A stretch of 33,356 nucleotides of DNA from Microbacterium sp. (GTDB lineage Bacteria; Actinomycetota; Actinomycetes; Actinomycetales; Microbacteriaceae). The number at the start of each line of letters is the position of its first letter. Position 1 is the first letter of the stretch. The notes under the pieces are model-generated. The model was not told the DNA's origin and made no database searches. It was given only the letters and a program-made list of their open reading frames with translations. The stretch covers positions 1-33,356 of the forward strand of contig NZ_QFPF01000016.1 of the NCBI RefSeq assembly GCF_003248605.1, written 5' to 3'. Positions 1 through 10,785 of this stretch are shown here, in pieces. A program made the translations under genes and the position numbers.

Positions 1-1797
1 GTACCAGTCCATGACCGATGCGGACGGGGTGCGCTGATCCTGCACCGCGAACCGCACGGGACGCAGGGCCGGGTTCTCCTCACGCAGGGTGATGAGGCGG
101 CTGACGTGCGCATGCAGGTCCTTCTGCCATGGCGCGTGCTCCCAGGCGAGCCAGGTCAGCGCCGAGTCGTGGCAGTACGCGTTGTTGTTGCCGCGCTGCG
201 TGCGACCGAACTCGTCGCCCGCGGTGAGCATGGGCACGCCGGCGGAGAGGAGAAGCGTCCCCATCAGGTTGCGCATCGCCTTGCGCCGCGTGGCGAGGAT
301 GCGCTCGTCGTCCGTCGGGCCCTCCGCGCCGTGGTTGAAGGAGCGGTTGGTGTCGGCGCCGTCGCGGTTCTGCTCGCCGTTGGCGAGGTTGTGCTTGACG
401 TCGTAGGAGACGAGGTCACGCAGCGTGAAGCCGTCGTGGGCCGTGACGAAGTTGACGCTGGCGAGGGGCCCGCGCTCGGACGAGAAAGTGTTGGACGACC
501 CCGCCAGGCGGGTGGCGAAGCCCCCCACGCCCACGGGCGAGGTCGAGGCGCGGCGCGCATAGTCGACATCGCTCAGCCAGAAATTGCGCACACGATCGCG
601 GTAGCGGTCGTTCCACTCGCTCCAGCCCTCGCCGAAGTTGCCGGTCTGCCACCCGCCCATCCCGACATCCCACGGCTCCGCGATCTTCTTGACATCGGCG
701 AGCTCGGGATCGTCGAGGATCGCCTGGAGCAGCGGATGCTGCGGCGTGAAGCTGTGCTGGGCGTCGCGGCCGAGGGTGGCCGCGAGATCGAATCGGAACC
801 CGTCGACCTGCACGTCGCGGGCCCAGTAGCGCAGCGAGTCCAGCACGAGGCGGGCCGCAGCATCCGTCGCGGTGTTCACCGCGTTGCCGCAGCCCGTCTC
901 ATCGACGTACGTGCCGTCGTCGAGTTGGCGGTAGTACGAGCGGTTGTCGATGCCGCGCAGGCTCGAACGCGGACCCCCGATGCCCTCCTCGGCGGTGTGG
1001 TTGTAGACCACGTCGAGGATGACCTCGAGCCCCGCCTCGTGGAGCAGCTTGACCATTCCCTTGAACTCACGCAGCACGGCCTCGGGGCCCTCGCGACGGC
1101 TGGCGGCGGTCGCGTACGGGGAATGCGGGGTGAAGAAGTTGAGGGTGTTGTAGCCCCAGTAGTTGGACAGGCCCATTTGGTGCAGACGAGGCTCGCTCGC
1201 GAAGGCGTGCACGGGGAGCAGCTCGACCGCCGTGACCCCCAGTCCGGTGAGGTGTTCGATCATCGCGGGGTGGGCCAGGCCCGCATACGTGCCGTGCAGT
1301 GCGGGCGGTACGCCGGGGTGACGCTTGGTGAGCCCCTTGAGGTGGCCCTCGTAGATGACCGTGCGGTCGAGAGGCGTCGCGGGCTTCTGCACGCCGCCCC
1401 AGTCGAAACCGCCGTCGACGACGACGGCGCGCCAATCGTCGCGCCCGTCCGAGATCAGGCCGCGCGCGTAGGGCTCGATGAGGAGGGTGCGCGGGTTGAA
1501 GGTGTTGCCGGGGCCGCCCGGCCCTCCCACGCGGATCGCGTAGCGCGCGCCCGGGCACAACAGCGGGGTGCGCACCTGCCACACACCGCCGCCCACGGGC
1601 TCGAGGGGCAGCGTGTCGGTGATCCAGTCGAGGTCGGTGTCGTCGAAGAGCACCAGTTCGACGCCGTCGGCGTGAGCCGACCAGACGCGCAGCGTGCCGC
1701 CGTCGTGCCCGAGGGTGACGCCGAGATCGTCGAGGGCGGCCGAGAGCAGGCCCGGAGCCGGGGCAGGGGGCATCACGGCCGATGTCGGGCTGACCAT
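1..1797 (-). CDS. glgX: Glycogen debranching protein GlgX (3' end outside window)
   Basis: This is a GH13 alpha-1,6-glucosidase (isoamylase type) that removes the short side chains left on glycogen by phosphorylase in the cytoplasm. The 599 codons visible begin with ATG at 1797; the family is usually about 700 residues, so the C-terminus runs off the left edge. An N-terminal CBM48-like region precedes the catalytic barrel. Catalytic residues are visible in order: the nucleophile Asp337 in VDGFRFDLA, the acid/base Glu374 in KIAEPWDVG, and Asp455 in TAHDGFTLRD. YNHTAEEG and the later TAGDEFGRTQRGNNNAY segment are also typical of GlgX. The gene is divergent from the cysteine desulfurase. A TAGGGT box lies seven bases before the ATG and there is no Shine-Dalgarno sequence, so the transcript is probably leaderless. 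Confidence 0.95.
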   Translation of the reverse strand, partial: MVSPTSAVMPPAPAPGLLSAALDDLGVTLGHDGGTLRVWSAHADGVELVLFDDTDLDWITDTLPLEPVGGGVWQVRTPLLCPGARYAIRVGGPGGPGNTFNPRTLLIEPYARGLISDGRDDWRAVVVDGGFDWGGVQKPATPLDRTVIYEGHLKGLTKRHPGVPPALHGTYAGLAHPAMIEHLTGLGVTAVELLPVHAFASEPRLHQMGLSNYWGYNTLNFFTPHSPYATAASRREGPEAVLREFKGMVKLLHEAGLEVILDVVYNHTAEEGIGGPRSSLRGIDNRSYYRQLDDGTYVDETGCGNAVNTATDAAARLVLDSLRYWARDVQVDGFRFDLAATLGRDAQHSFTPQHPLLQAILDDPELADVKKIAEPWDVGMGGWQTGNFGEGWSEWNDRYRDRVRNFWLSDVDYARRASTSPVGVGGFATRLAGSSNTFSSERGPLASVNFVTAHDGFTLRDLVSYDVKHNLANGEQNRDGADTNRSFNHGAEGPTDDERILATRRKAMRNLMGTLLLSAGVPMLTAGDEFGRTQRGNNNAYCHDSALTWLAWEHAPWQKDLHAHVSRLITLREENPALRPVRFAVQDQRTPSASVMDWY

Positions 1798-1804
1798 GCC
1801 GACA

Positions 1805-1810
1805 ACCCTA
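1805..1810 (-). promoter_or_regulatory. Predicted -10 box of glgX (TAGGGT, leaderless)
   Basis: On the minus strand TAGGGT is followed by seven bases and then the glgX ATG. With usual -10 to start-site spacing, transcription would begin at or within a base or two of the start codon. No clear -35 is visible. Confidence 0.5.
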
Positions 1811-1875
1811 GCCACGCCATGAGTCGCCCGCGTTACGGCCGTCACCGCACCGACCCCTCGACCCCGCGTGCTCCG

Positions 1876-1881
1876 TACAGT
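1876..1881 (+). promoter_or_regulatory. Predicted -10 box of cysteine desulfurase (TACAGT, leaderless)
   Basis: TACAGT is followed by six bases and then the GTG at 1888. The spacing matches the other leaderless candidates in this window. It lies about 66 bases from the opposing glgX -10 box. Confidence 0.5.
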
Positions 1882-1887
1882 AGGGGA

Positions 1888-3078
1888 GTGAGCGTCTATC
1901 TCGACCACGCGGCCACGACCCCCCTGCGGGCCGAGGCTCGCGAAGCCTGGCTGCAGACGTCGACCTCGCTCGGCAACGCCTCCTCGATCCACACGGCCGG
2001 GCAGTCCGCGCGTCGGCTTCTCGAAGACGCCCGCGAGCGCCTCGCCGCGACGCTCGGCTGCGAGCCGATCGAGATCGTGTTCACGTCGGGCGGCACCGAG
2101 TCCGTCAACCTCGCCGTGACGGGCCTGTACCGCGCGCGCCGCGACGGGCGCGGTGCGCTCGTCCTGCCCGGGGGAGAGCATCACGCCACCCTCGACACTG
2201 TCGCCTGGCTCACCGCCCACGAGGAGGCCGAGGTCGTGGACGTGCCGATCAGCGCGGACGCGCGCATCGACCTCGACGCGTGGGATCGGGCGCTGCGCGG
2301 CCCCGGGGTCGCCGCCGCGACCCTCCTGGCCGCCAACAACGAAATCGGCACGATCCAGCCGCTCGAGCAGGCGGCGCGCATCGCCGCGGATGCGGGCGTG
2401 CCGCTGCACGTCGATGCGGTCGGCGCCTTCGGGCACATGCCGCTCTCGTTCGGGATGCTGCGCGGCGACGCGCGTGGATCCGCGGGTCTTGTCGCACTCA
2501 GCGTGTCGGCCCACAAGGTGGCCGGCCCGGTCGGGGTGGGCGCCCTCGTCGTCTCCCGGCACGCGGCGCTGGCCCCGCTCCTGCACGGGGGAGCGGCCCA
2601 GCGCGGCCTCCGTGCGGGGACGCAGGACGTCGCGGGCGCGGTCGCGTTCGCGACCGCCGCCGAGCTCGCGCTCGAGGAGATGGCGCAGGAGGCCCGCCGG
2701 CTGGCGACGCTGCGCGACCGCCTGCAGGCGGGGCTCGCCGCCGCGATCCCCGACCTGGTGATCTCCGCCGCGGGGGCGGATCGGCTCGCGGGCCATCTGC
2801 ACGTCCTCCTGCCCGGTGCCCAGGGCGACTCGCTGCTGCTGCTGCTCGACGCGGCCGGGGTGGCGGTCTCGACCGGGTCGGCCTGCCAGGCCGGCGTCCC
2901 CGAGCCCTCACACGTGCTCCTGGCGATGGGTGTCGAGCAGTCGGCCGCGAGCGGCGCTCTGCGTCTGACGCTCGGGCGCACGAGCATCGACACGGACGTG
3001 GACGTCGTCCTCGCCGCGCTGCCGGCCGCCTATGAGCGGGCCCGCCGTGCCGGGCTGTCCTCCCGGGCCGTGCGCTGA
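1888..3078 (+). CDS. Cysteine desulfurase (NifS/IscS-like, class V aminotransferase fold)
   Basis: This PLP enzyme converts cysteine to alanine and a protein-bound persulfide that supplies sulfur for tRNA thiolation and Fe-S clusters. The protein has 396 residues, the usual size. YLDHAATTPLR at the N-terminus, GGTESVN at 68-74, HVDAVGA near 174-180, the PLP lysine Lys210 in SVSAHKVAGP and the persulfide cysteine Cys333 in STGSACQAG are all present. The short Cys loop resembles NifS-like (group I) enzymes. The open frame continues far upstream across glgX antisense, but the GTG at 1888 is chosen because the conserved N-terminus begins there and a TACAGT box lies six bases before it. mnmA follows after 54 bases on the same strand, which fits a role as its sulfur donor; that link is inferred. 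Confidence 0.93.
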   Translation: MSVYLDHAATTPLRAEAREAWLQTSTSLGNASSIHTAGQSARRLLEDARERLAATLGCEPIEIVFTSGGTESVNLAVTGLYRARRDGRGALVLPGGEHHATLDTVAWLTAHEEAEVVDVPISADARIDLDAWDRALRGPGVAAATLLAANNEIGTIQPLEQAARIAADAGVPLHVDAVGAFGHMPLSFGMLRGDARGSAGLVALSVSAHKVAGPVGVGALVVSRHAALAPLLHGGAAQRGLRAGTQDVAGAVAFATAAELALEEMAQEARRLATLRDRLQAGLAAAIPDLVISAAGADRLAGHLHVLLPGAQGDSLLLLLDAAGVAVSTGSACQAGVPEPSHVLLAMGVEQSAASGALRLTLGRTSIDTDVDVVLAALPAAYERARRAGLSSRAVR

Positions 3079-3120
3079 CCGGCGGTTGCCGACGCCGATC
3101 CGATGTCCAGGGTCCGCTCG

Positions 3121-3126
3121 TAGACT
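3121..3126 (+). promoter_or_regulatory. Predicted -10 box of mnmA (TAGACT, leaderless)
   Basis: TAGACT is followed by six bases and the mnmA ATG at 3133. There is no Shine-Dalgarno between the two. mnmA may therefore be transcribed separately from the desulfurase despite the 54-base gap. Confidence 0.55.
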
Positions 3127-3132
3127 GGGGCC

Positions 3133-4233
3133 ATGCGTGTACTTGCGGCGATGAGCGGGGGAGTGGACTCCGCCGTCGCGGCCGCGCGCGCCGTGGACGC
3201 CGGTCACGACGTCACCGGCGTCCACCTGGCGCTCTCCCGTGCGGGGGGCACCCTGCGGGCGGGCAGCCGTGGGTGCTGCACGATCGAGGACGCGATGGAC
3301 GCGCGTCGCGCGGCGGACCGGCTCGGCATCCCGTTCTACGTCTGGGATTTCTCGGAGCGGTTCCGAGACGACGTCATCGAGGACTTCGTCGCCGAGTACT
3401 CGGCCGGACGCACCCCCAATCCCTGCATGCGCTGCAACGAGCGCATCAAATTCGCCGCGGTGCTGGAGAAGGCGCTCGATCTGGGGTTCGACGCCGTCTG
3501 CACGGGCCACTACGCGATCCTGCGCACCGGGCCCGAGGGCGCGCTCGAGCTGCACCGGGCCTCGGACGCCGCGAAGGACCAGTCCTACGTCCTCGGGGTG
3601 CTGACCGCCGAGCAGCTTGCGCACACACTGTTCCCCCTCGGTGACACGCCCTCCAAGGCCCTCGTCCGCGCCGAGGCGCAGGAGCGCGGGCTCACGGTCG
3701 CGCACAAGCCCGACAGTCATGACATCTGTTTCATCCCCGACGGCGACACGCGCGGATGGCTCGCCGATCGAGTCGGCGCCGCGGAGGGCGAGATCGTCGA
3801 TCGCACGGGCGCCGTCGTCGGCACCCACGAGGGCGCGCACGCGTTCACCGTCGGCCAGCGCCGGGGGCTCGCCCTCGGGGTGCCCGCCGCCGACGGCAAG
3901 CCGCGCTTCGTGCTCGAGGTGCGACCCGTCAGCAACACCGTCGTCGTCGGGCCCAAGGAGGCGCTCGCGATCGCCGAGATCTCGGGCGAACGCTTCACCT
4001 GGGCGGGCGCCGCGCCGACAGCATCCGAGTTCGCGTGCCACGTGCAGATCCGCGCGCACGCCGACCCGGTGCCGGCGACGGCGCGGCGCACCGCGAGCGG
4101 GGTCGAGGTCGTGCCGGACGAGCCGCTCTCCGGCGTCGCACCCGGACAGACGGCGGTGCTCTACGCGGGAACGCGCGTGCTCGGGCAGTTCACGATCGAT
4201 CGCACCGTCTCGGCGGTTCCCGCCGGGGTGTGA
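3133..4233 (+). CDS. mnmA: tRNA-specific 2-thiouridylase MnmA
   Basis: MnmA activates U34 of tRNA-Lys, -Glu and -Gln by adenylation and inserts sulfur at C2, which improves decoding of A/G-ending codons. The protein has 366 residues, as expected. The PP-loop SGGVDS is at 8-13. The catalytic cysteines are Cys101, in the [10 protein letters not shown] segment, and Cys199, in [16 protein letters not shown] and AKDQSYVLG are also family motifs, and a C-terminal beta-barrel RNA-binding region follows. The start is ATG, placed six bases after TAGACT. The upstream cysteine desulfurase is a plausible persulfide source, so the pair could form a short sulfur relay. Confidence 0.97.
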   Translation: MRVLAAMSGGVDSAVAAARAVDAGHDVTGVHLALSRAGGTLRAGSRGCCTIEDAMDARRAADRLGIPFYVWDFSERFRDDVIEDFVAEYSAGRTPNPCMRCNERIKFAAVLEKALDLGFDAVCTGHYAILRTGPEGALELHRASDAAKDQSYVLGVLTAEQLAHTLFPLGDTPSKALVRAEAQERGLTVAHKPDSHDICFIPDGDTRGWLADRVGAAEGEIVDRTGAVVGTHEGAHAFTVGQRRGLALGVPAADGKPRFVLEVRPVSNTVVVGPKEALAIAEISGERFTWAGAAPTASEFACHVQIRAHADPVPATARRTASGVEVVPDEPLSGVAPGQTAVLYAGTRVLGQFTIDRTVSAVPAGV

Positions 4234-4273
4234 GGCGGTCGCCATGTCGCGGACCTCTGTCGGTGCCCGAACC

Positions 4274-6628
<2,355 letters not shown>

Positions 6629-6647
6629 GTGTCGGAGGTATGTTCTA

Positions 6648-6667
6648 CTCTCGCCGAAACGAGAGGA
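6648..6667 (+). promoter_or_regulatory. RBS of the DUF4262 gene inside a 6-bp hairpin
   Basis: CTCTCG (6648-6653) and CGAGAG (6660-6665) are perfect inverse complements separated by six bases. The right arm carries the purine-rich ribosome site GAGAGGA (6661-6667), seven bases or fewer from the ATG at 6674. Possible -10 boxes are TATGTT (6639-6644) and TACTCT (6646-6651). If transcription starts after the second box, the left arm would be absent from the mRNA. Confidence 0.35.
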
Positions 6668-6673
6668 ACGAAC

Positions 6674-7165
6674 ATGTCATCAACATCCGGCCCCGCAATC
6701 CAAGCCTGGCTTGATCAGGAGGATGAGCACACAGCCCGCATCATCCGCGCGCACGGCGTCTACATCCAGTACGTCGGCGGCGACAGTCGCCGCCGCGAGA
6801 CCCCGTTCGCCTACACGGTGGGACTCTTCGGGCTCGGTCATCCTGAGGCGCTCATCGTCGGGGTCTGCACCCACACCGCGGGCGACGTGCTCAACGACGT
6901 CGCCGCCATGGTCAAAGACGGGCGCACGATCGTCCCCGGCGAAGTGCTGACGTTCGCCGGCTGGTCGCACCGCGTTGTCGCCGAGACGGTACCCAACGCG
7001 GGCGAGATCGCCTTTGCCGCGAACCGCTTCTATCGCCGGCCGCCCGCGCACTCGGTCGGTCTGCTCCAGCTCACCTACGACGACACGAACGGGCGATTCC
7101 CGTGGGAGGAGGGGTACAGCTCGCCCGCTTGGGTACAGCCACGTCCGGGCGTGCTCCGCGCCTGA
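6674..7165 (+). CDS. DUF4262 domain protein
   Basis: This protein has 163 residues. The pattern HTARIIRAHGVYIQYV, then PFAYTVGLFGLGHPEALIVG and later LQLTYDD and FPWEEGY, resembles the DUF4262 family of small soluble proteins. The biochemical role of that family is not established. The ATG at 6674 is preferred over an in-frame GTG at 6629 because a good purine-rich ribosome site lies just before it and the conserved region starts shortly after. Unlike most gene heads in the window it has a real 5' leader. It converges on the acyl-CoA synthetase gene. Confidence 0.75.
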   Translation: MSSTSGPAIQAWLDQEDEHTARIIRAHGVYIQYVGGDSRRRETPFAYTVGLFGLGHPEALIVGVCTHTAGDVLNDVAAMVKDGRTIVPGEVLTFAGWSHRVVAETVPNAGEIAFAANRFYRRPPAHSVGLLQLTYDDTNGRFPWEEGYSSPAWVQPRPGVLRA

Positions 7166-7182
7166 CTCACCCGTAGCGATGG

Positions 7183-7217
7183 GCCGACCGATGCCACGCC
7201 CACGGGTGCGGGTCGGC
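7183..7217. terminator. Possible bidirectional terminator hairpin
   Basis: GCCGACC (7183-7189) and GGTCGGC (7211-7217) are inverse complements and sit in the 56-base gap between the convergent DUF4262 and acyl-CoA synthetase genes. The loop of about 21 bases can form further pairs. No U-run follows, as is common in this GC range. Confidence 0.35.
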
Positions 7218-7221
7218 TCGT

Positions 7222-8916
7222 TCAGCGTGTCGAGGCCAGAAGGGAGTCCCGCACCTGTCTGCGCAGCACCTTGCCGATGAGCGACTTCGGCAGCTCATCG
7301 ACGATGACGAAGCGGCGTGGCACTTTGTACGGCGTCAAGATGCCGCGGGCGTACTCGCGCACGGATTCCTCATCGAGCGTTGTCCCGGGCGCGACGACGA
7401 TCGCGGCCACGACCTCTTCGCCCGAGTGCTCGCTCGGCAGACCGACGACGGCCACGTCCTCGACCTGCGGGTGCTGCCGCAACACGGACTCGACCTCGGT
7501 GGGCGCGACGTTGAACCCGCCCGTGATGATGAGCTCCTTGATGCGGTCGACGATGCGCACGAATCCGGCTTCGTCGATCGTCACGATGTCGCCGGTGCGG
7601 AACCAATCGTCGACGAAGACCTCCTGCGTGTGCTCCGGCTTGCCGTAGTAGCCCTCGAACACCTGCGGCCCGCGCACGAGCAGCTCTCCTCGCTCGCCGG
7701 GAGCGACATCGGTGGTCGGTGAGTCGGGGTCGACGACGCGGCACTCCGTGCCCGGCAGCGGCAGCCCGACGGTGCCGGGCACGCGGTTCGGCGCGACGGG
7801 GTTGGCCATCAGGACGGGCGAGCATTCGCTGAGGCCGTACCCCTCCACGAGGTAGCCGCCGGTGGCCTCCTCGAAGGGAACCACGAGTTCGTGCGGCAGC
7901 GCCATCGCACCCGAGATCGCGATCTCGGTGCCGGCGAGAGAGACACCCTGATCGCGCGCGGCCTTCAGCAGGCGGTCGGCGATCGGGGGGACGAGCGGAA
8001 GGAACGTGGCGGGGTGCTTCTTCGTCGCCGCGAGCACCATGTCGGGGTCGAAACGCGGAAACAGCACCAGGCGCGCGCCCATCGACATCGCGAACGTCAG
8101 GCACAGCGTCAGGCCGTACGCGTGGAACATCGGCAGCACGGCGTACACGACGCACCCCTCGCCCCGGCGGATCGAGGGCACCCACGCCCGCGACTGCGCG
8201 GCGTTGGCGAGCAGGTTGCGGTGGGTCAATGCCGCGCCCTTCGGGGTGCCGGTCGTGCCGCTGGTGTACTGGATGATGGCCAGATCGTCGGTCGCGGGCG
8301 AAGAGACGGATGCCGGCAGGCGGTCGGAGCGGACGAGCCGCTCCCACGCCACCGCACCCGTGACCCGCGTCGTCAGCGCGGTCCGCGCCTCGCGGGCCTT
8401 CGCTACAGGCAGGCGGAGGGCGAGCCGGGTGCCCAGCGGCATGGCCTGGGTCACGTCGACGGAGACGAGCGTCTGCACGCGCAGGTCCTCGGGGAACTCC
8501 TGCACCGTGCGTGCGACCTTGCTCCAGACGATCGCGTGCTTCGCGCCGTGGTCTTCGAACTGCTTGCGCAGCTCGCGCGGAGTGTAGAGCGGGTTGTGTT
8601 CGACCACGACGGCGCCCAGGCGCAGGATCGCATAGAAGGCGACGATGTGCTGCGGGCAGTTGGGCAGCACGATGGCGACCGGATCACCCGCTCGGACGCC
8701 GTGCGCGCGCAGCCCCTCGGCGGCGCGCTCGATCTGCTCGTGCAGGCGCCGGTAGCTGGTAGTGCGGCCGAAGAACTGGAGGGCGGGGGCGTCAGGGGCC
8801 TCGCGCGCGGAGGCGGCGACGATGTCGACGAGCGACCCCGACACGGGGTCGAGATCGGCGGGCACGCCTTCGGCGTAGCTGCGGATCCAGGGGCGAGGAG
8901 GATCGTACGTGCTCAC
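7222..8916 (-). CDS. AMP-dependent acyl-CoA synthetase (long-chain fatty-acid-CoA ligase type)
   Basis: This member of the ANL superfamily activates a carboxylic acid, probably a fatty acid, to its acyl-AMP and then acyl-CoA. It has 564 residues. The AMP-binding P-loop YTSGTTGTPKG is at 217-227. VEGYGLSECSP, DDWFRTGDIV, the hinge region around KELIITGGFNVAPTEVE and the C-terminal lysine context KSLIGKVLRR are all present. Substrate chain length cannot be read from sequence. The start is GTG at 8916, seven bases after a TAGGCT box on the minus strand and without a Shine-Dalgarno. The gene is divergent from gatC with only 52 bases between the two starts. The two thioesterases near 22.5-23.9 kb could act on its products, but there is no genetic linkage. 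Confidence 0.9.
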   Translation of the reverse strand: MSTYDPPRPWIRSYAEGVPADLDPVSGSLVDIVAASAREAPDAPALQFFGRTTSYRRLHEQIERAAEGLRAHGVRAGDPVAIVLPNCPQHIVAFYAILRLGAVVVEHNPLYTPRELRKQFEDHGAKHAIVWSKVARTVQEFPEDLRVQTLVSVDVTQAMPLGTRLALRLPVAKAREARTALTTRVTGAVAWERLVRSDRLPASVSSPATDDLAIIQYTSGTTGTPKGAALTHRNLLANAAQSRAWVPSIRRGEGCVVYAVLPMFHAYGLTLCLTFAMSMGARLVLFPRFDPDMVLAATKKHPATFLPLVPPIADRLLKAARDQGVSLAGTEIAISGAMALPHELVVPFEEATGGYLVEGYGLSECSPVLMANPVAPNRVPGTVGLPLPGTECRVVDPDSPTTDVAPGERGELLVRGPQVFEGYYGKPEHTQEVFVDDWFRTGDIVTIDEAGFVRIVDRIKELIITGGFNVAPTEVESVLRQHPQVEDVAVVGLPSEHSGEEVVAAIVVAPGTTLDEESVREYARGILTPYKVPRRFVIVDELPKSLIGKVLRRQVRDSLLASTR

Positions 8917-8923
8917 GTGCCCC

Positions 8924-8929
8924 AGCCTA
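8924..8929 (-). promoter_or_regulatory. Predicted -10 box of acyl-CoA synthetase (TAGGCT)
   Basis: On the minus strand TAGGCT is followed by seven bases and the GTG at 8916. It shares a 52-base divergent region with the gatC promoter. Confidence 0.45.
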
Positions 8930-8956
8930 GGGGCGGGGTCGCCGCCCCGTGCGAAC

Positions 8957-8962
8957 TAGACT
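8957..8962 (+). promoter_or_regulatory. Predicted -10 box of gatCAB (TAGACT, leaderless)
   Basis: TAGACT is followed by six bases and the gatC GTG at 8969. It is one of the clearest leaderless candidates in the window. Confidence 0.55.
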
Positions 8963-8968
8963 TGTCCG

Positions 8969-9268
8969 GTGTCTGAAATCACCCCCGATCTCGTGCGCCA
9001 TCTGGGCGTGCTCGCCAGGATCCAGCTGAGCGAAGAGGAGGTGGGGCGTCTCACCGGCCAGCTCGATGCGATCGTCGACAACATCGCCAAGGTCTCGCAG
9101 GTCGCCACGCCCGACGTCATCGCCACGAGCCACCCCGTCCCCCTGCAGAACGTCTTCCGCCCCGACGTCGTCAGCGGCATGCTCACCCCCGAAGAAGTGC
9201 TGCAGAACGCGCCCGACGCGGCCGACGGGCGCTTCCGCGTCACGGCGATCCTGGGGGAGGAGCAGTGA
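8969..9268 (+). CDS. gatC: Aspartyl/glutamyl-tRNA amidotransferase subunit C
   Basis: GatC is the small subunit that wraps around and stabilises GatA in the amidotransferase making Gln-tRNA(Gln) and Asn-tRNA(Asn) from misacylated precursors. It has 99 residues. [21 protein letters not shown] is typical of GatC, as are the later LQNVFRPD and the C-terminal [10 protein letters not shown]. The GTG start lies six bases after TAGACT. Its stop overlaps the gatA start in a GTGA arrangement, implying translational coupling. Confidence 0.95.
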   Translation: MSEITPDLVRHLGVLARIQLSEEEVGRLTGQLDAIVDNIAKVSQVATPDVIATSHPVPLQNVFRPDVVSGMLTPEEVLQNAPDAADGRFRVTAILGEEQ

Positions 9269-10785
9269 GCGATCTGATCCGCACCGGCGCCGCCGACCTC
9301 GCGCGGGCCCTGGCCGCAGGCGAGGTCTCGAGCGTCGAAGTCACCCGCGTGCACCTCGACCGGATCGCGGCGGTCGACGGCGACATCCATGCCTTCCTGC
9401 ACGTGAGCGATCGTGCCCTGGACGTCGCCGCCGACATCGACGCGCGGCGAGCGGCCGGAGAGGCTCTCGGGCCGCTCGCGGGGGTTCCGCTGGCGATCAA
9501 GGACGTGCTGGTCACGACCGACATGCCCTCGACCAGCGGTTCGCGCATCCTCGAGGGGTACATGTCGCCCTACGACGCCACGGTCGTCGCCCGGGCGCGC
9601 GCGGCCGGCCTCGTATCGCTCGGCAAGACCAACATGGACGAGTTCGCGATGGGCTCCTCGACGGAGCACTCCGCGTACGGGCCGACCCGCAATCCCTGGG
9701 ACCTCGACCGTATCCCCGGCGGCTCGGGCGGCGGGTCCGCAGCGGCGGTCGCGGCCTTCGAAGCCCCCCTCGCGCTGGGCAGCGACACGGGCGGCTCGAT
9801 CCGCCAGCCCGCGCACGTCACGGGCACGGTCGGCATCAAACCGACCTACGGTGGAGTGAGCCGCTACGGCGCGATCGCCCTCGCCTCCAGCCTCGACCAG
9901 GTCGGACCCGTCGCGCGCACCGTGCTCGATGCGGGCCTCCTGCACGACGTGATCGGCGGGCACGACCCGCACGACTCGACCTCGCTCACCGGCGCATGGC
10001 CCTCGTTCGCCGACGCGGCTCGCGAGGGCGCACGCGGCGATGTGCTGAAGGGGCTTCGGATCGGTGTCATCACCGAGCTTCCCGACAGCGGGTTCCAGCC
10101 CGGAGTGGCCGCCTCGTTCCACGAGGCGCTGGCGGCGATGCAGGCCCAGGGCGCGGAGGTCGTCGAGATCAGCGCTCCGCACTTCGAGTACGGGGTGGCG
10201 GCGTACTATCTGATCCTGCCTGCCGAGGCCTCGAGCAACCTCGCCAAGTTCGACTCGGTGCGCTTCGGCATGCGGGTCACCCCGCACGCGCAGGCCACGG
10301 TCGAGGAGGTCATGGCCGCGACACGCGACGCCGGCTTCGGCGACGAGGTCAAGCGTCGCATCATCCTGGGCACCTATGCGCTCTCGGCCGGGTACTACGA
10401 CGCCTATTACGGCAGCGCGCAGAAGGTTCGCACTCTCATCCAGCGCGATTTCGACCTCGCGTTCGGGCAGGTCGATGTCATCGCCACGCCGTCGGCTCCC
10501 ACGACAGCGTTTCGTCTGGGCGAGCGGGTCGACGATCCGCTGCAGATGTACCTCAACGACGTCACGACGATCCCCGCGAACCTCGCCGGTGTGCCGGGCA
10601 TTTCGGTGCCCTCCGGACTCGCTGCCGAAGACGGACTGCCGGTCGGCATCCAGTTCCTCGCGCCCGTGCGTGAGGATGCCCGCCTGTACCGCGTAGGTGC
10701 CGCGCTCGAGGCGCTGCTGCACGAGAGCTGGGGCGGGTCGCTGCTGGACCGGGCGCCGCAGCTCGCCCAGGGAGGTGTCGCCTGA
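9265..10785 (+). CDS. gatA: Aspartyl/glutamyl-tRNA amidotransferase subunit A
   Basis: GatA is the glutaminase subunit of GatCAB: it releases ammonia from glutamine and passes it to GatB. It has 506 residues and belongs to the amidase signature family. The Ser-cisSer-Lys triad is visible as Lys79 (PLAIKD), Ser154 (PGGSGGGSA) and Ser178 (DTGGSIRQP), the same numbering as well-studied GatA proteins. The GTG start overlaps the gatC stop by four bases, and the stop codon shares one base with the gatB ATG. Confidence 0.97.
   Translation: MSDLIRTGAADLARALAAGEVSSVEVTRVHLDRIAAVDGDIHAFLHVSDRALDVAADIDARRAAGEALGPLAGVPLAIKDVLVTTDMPSTSGSRILEGYMSPYDATVVARARAAGLVSLGKTNMDEFAMGSSTEHSAYGPTRNPWDLDRIPGGSGGGSAAAVAAFEAPLALGSDTGGSIRQPAHVTGTVGIKPTYGGVSRYGAIALASSLDQVGPVARTVLDAGLLHDVIGGHDPHDSTSLTGAWPSFADAAREGARGDVLKGLRIGVITELPDSGFQPGVAASFHEALAAMQAQGAEVVEISAPHFEYGVAAYYLILPAEASSNLAKFDSVRFGMRVTPHAQATVEEVMAATRDAGFGDEVKRRIILGTYALSAGYYDAYYGSAQKVRTLIQRDFDLAFGQVDVIATPSAPTTAFRLGERVDDPLQMYLNDVTTIPANLAGVPGISVPSGLAAEDGLPVGIQFLAPVREDARLYRVGAALEALLHESWGGSLLDRAPQLAQGGVA

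Noticed and set aside
106..1887. Very long open frame on the plus strand before the cysteine desulfurase, antisense to glgX
   Set aside because: It is the mirror of a strongly conserved GH13 gene. Its translation is Arg/Val/Glu-rich without family pattern, and such stop-free antisense frames are expected at this GC content.
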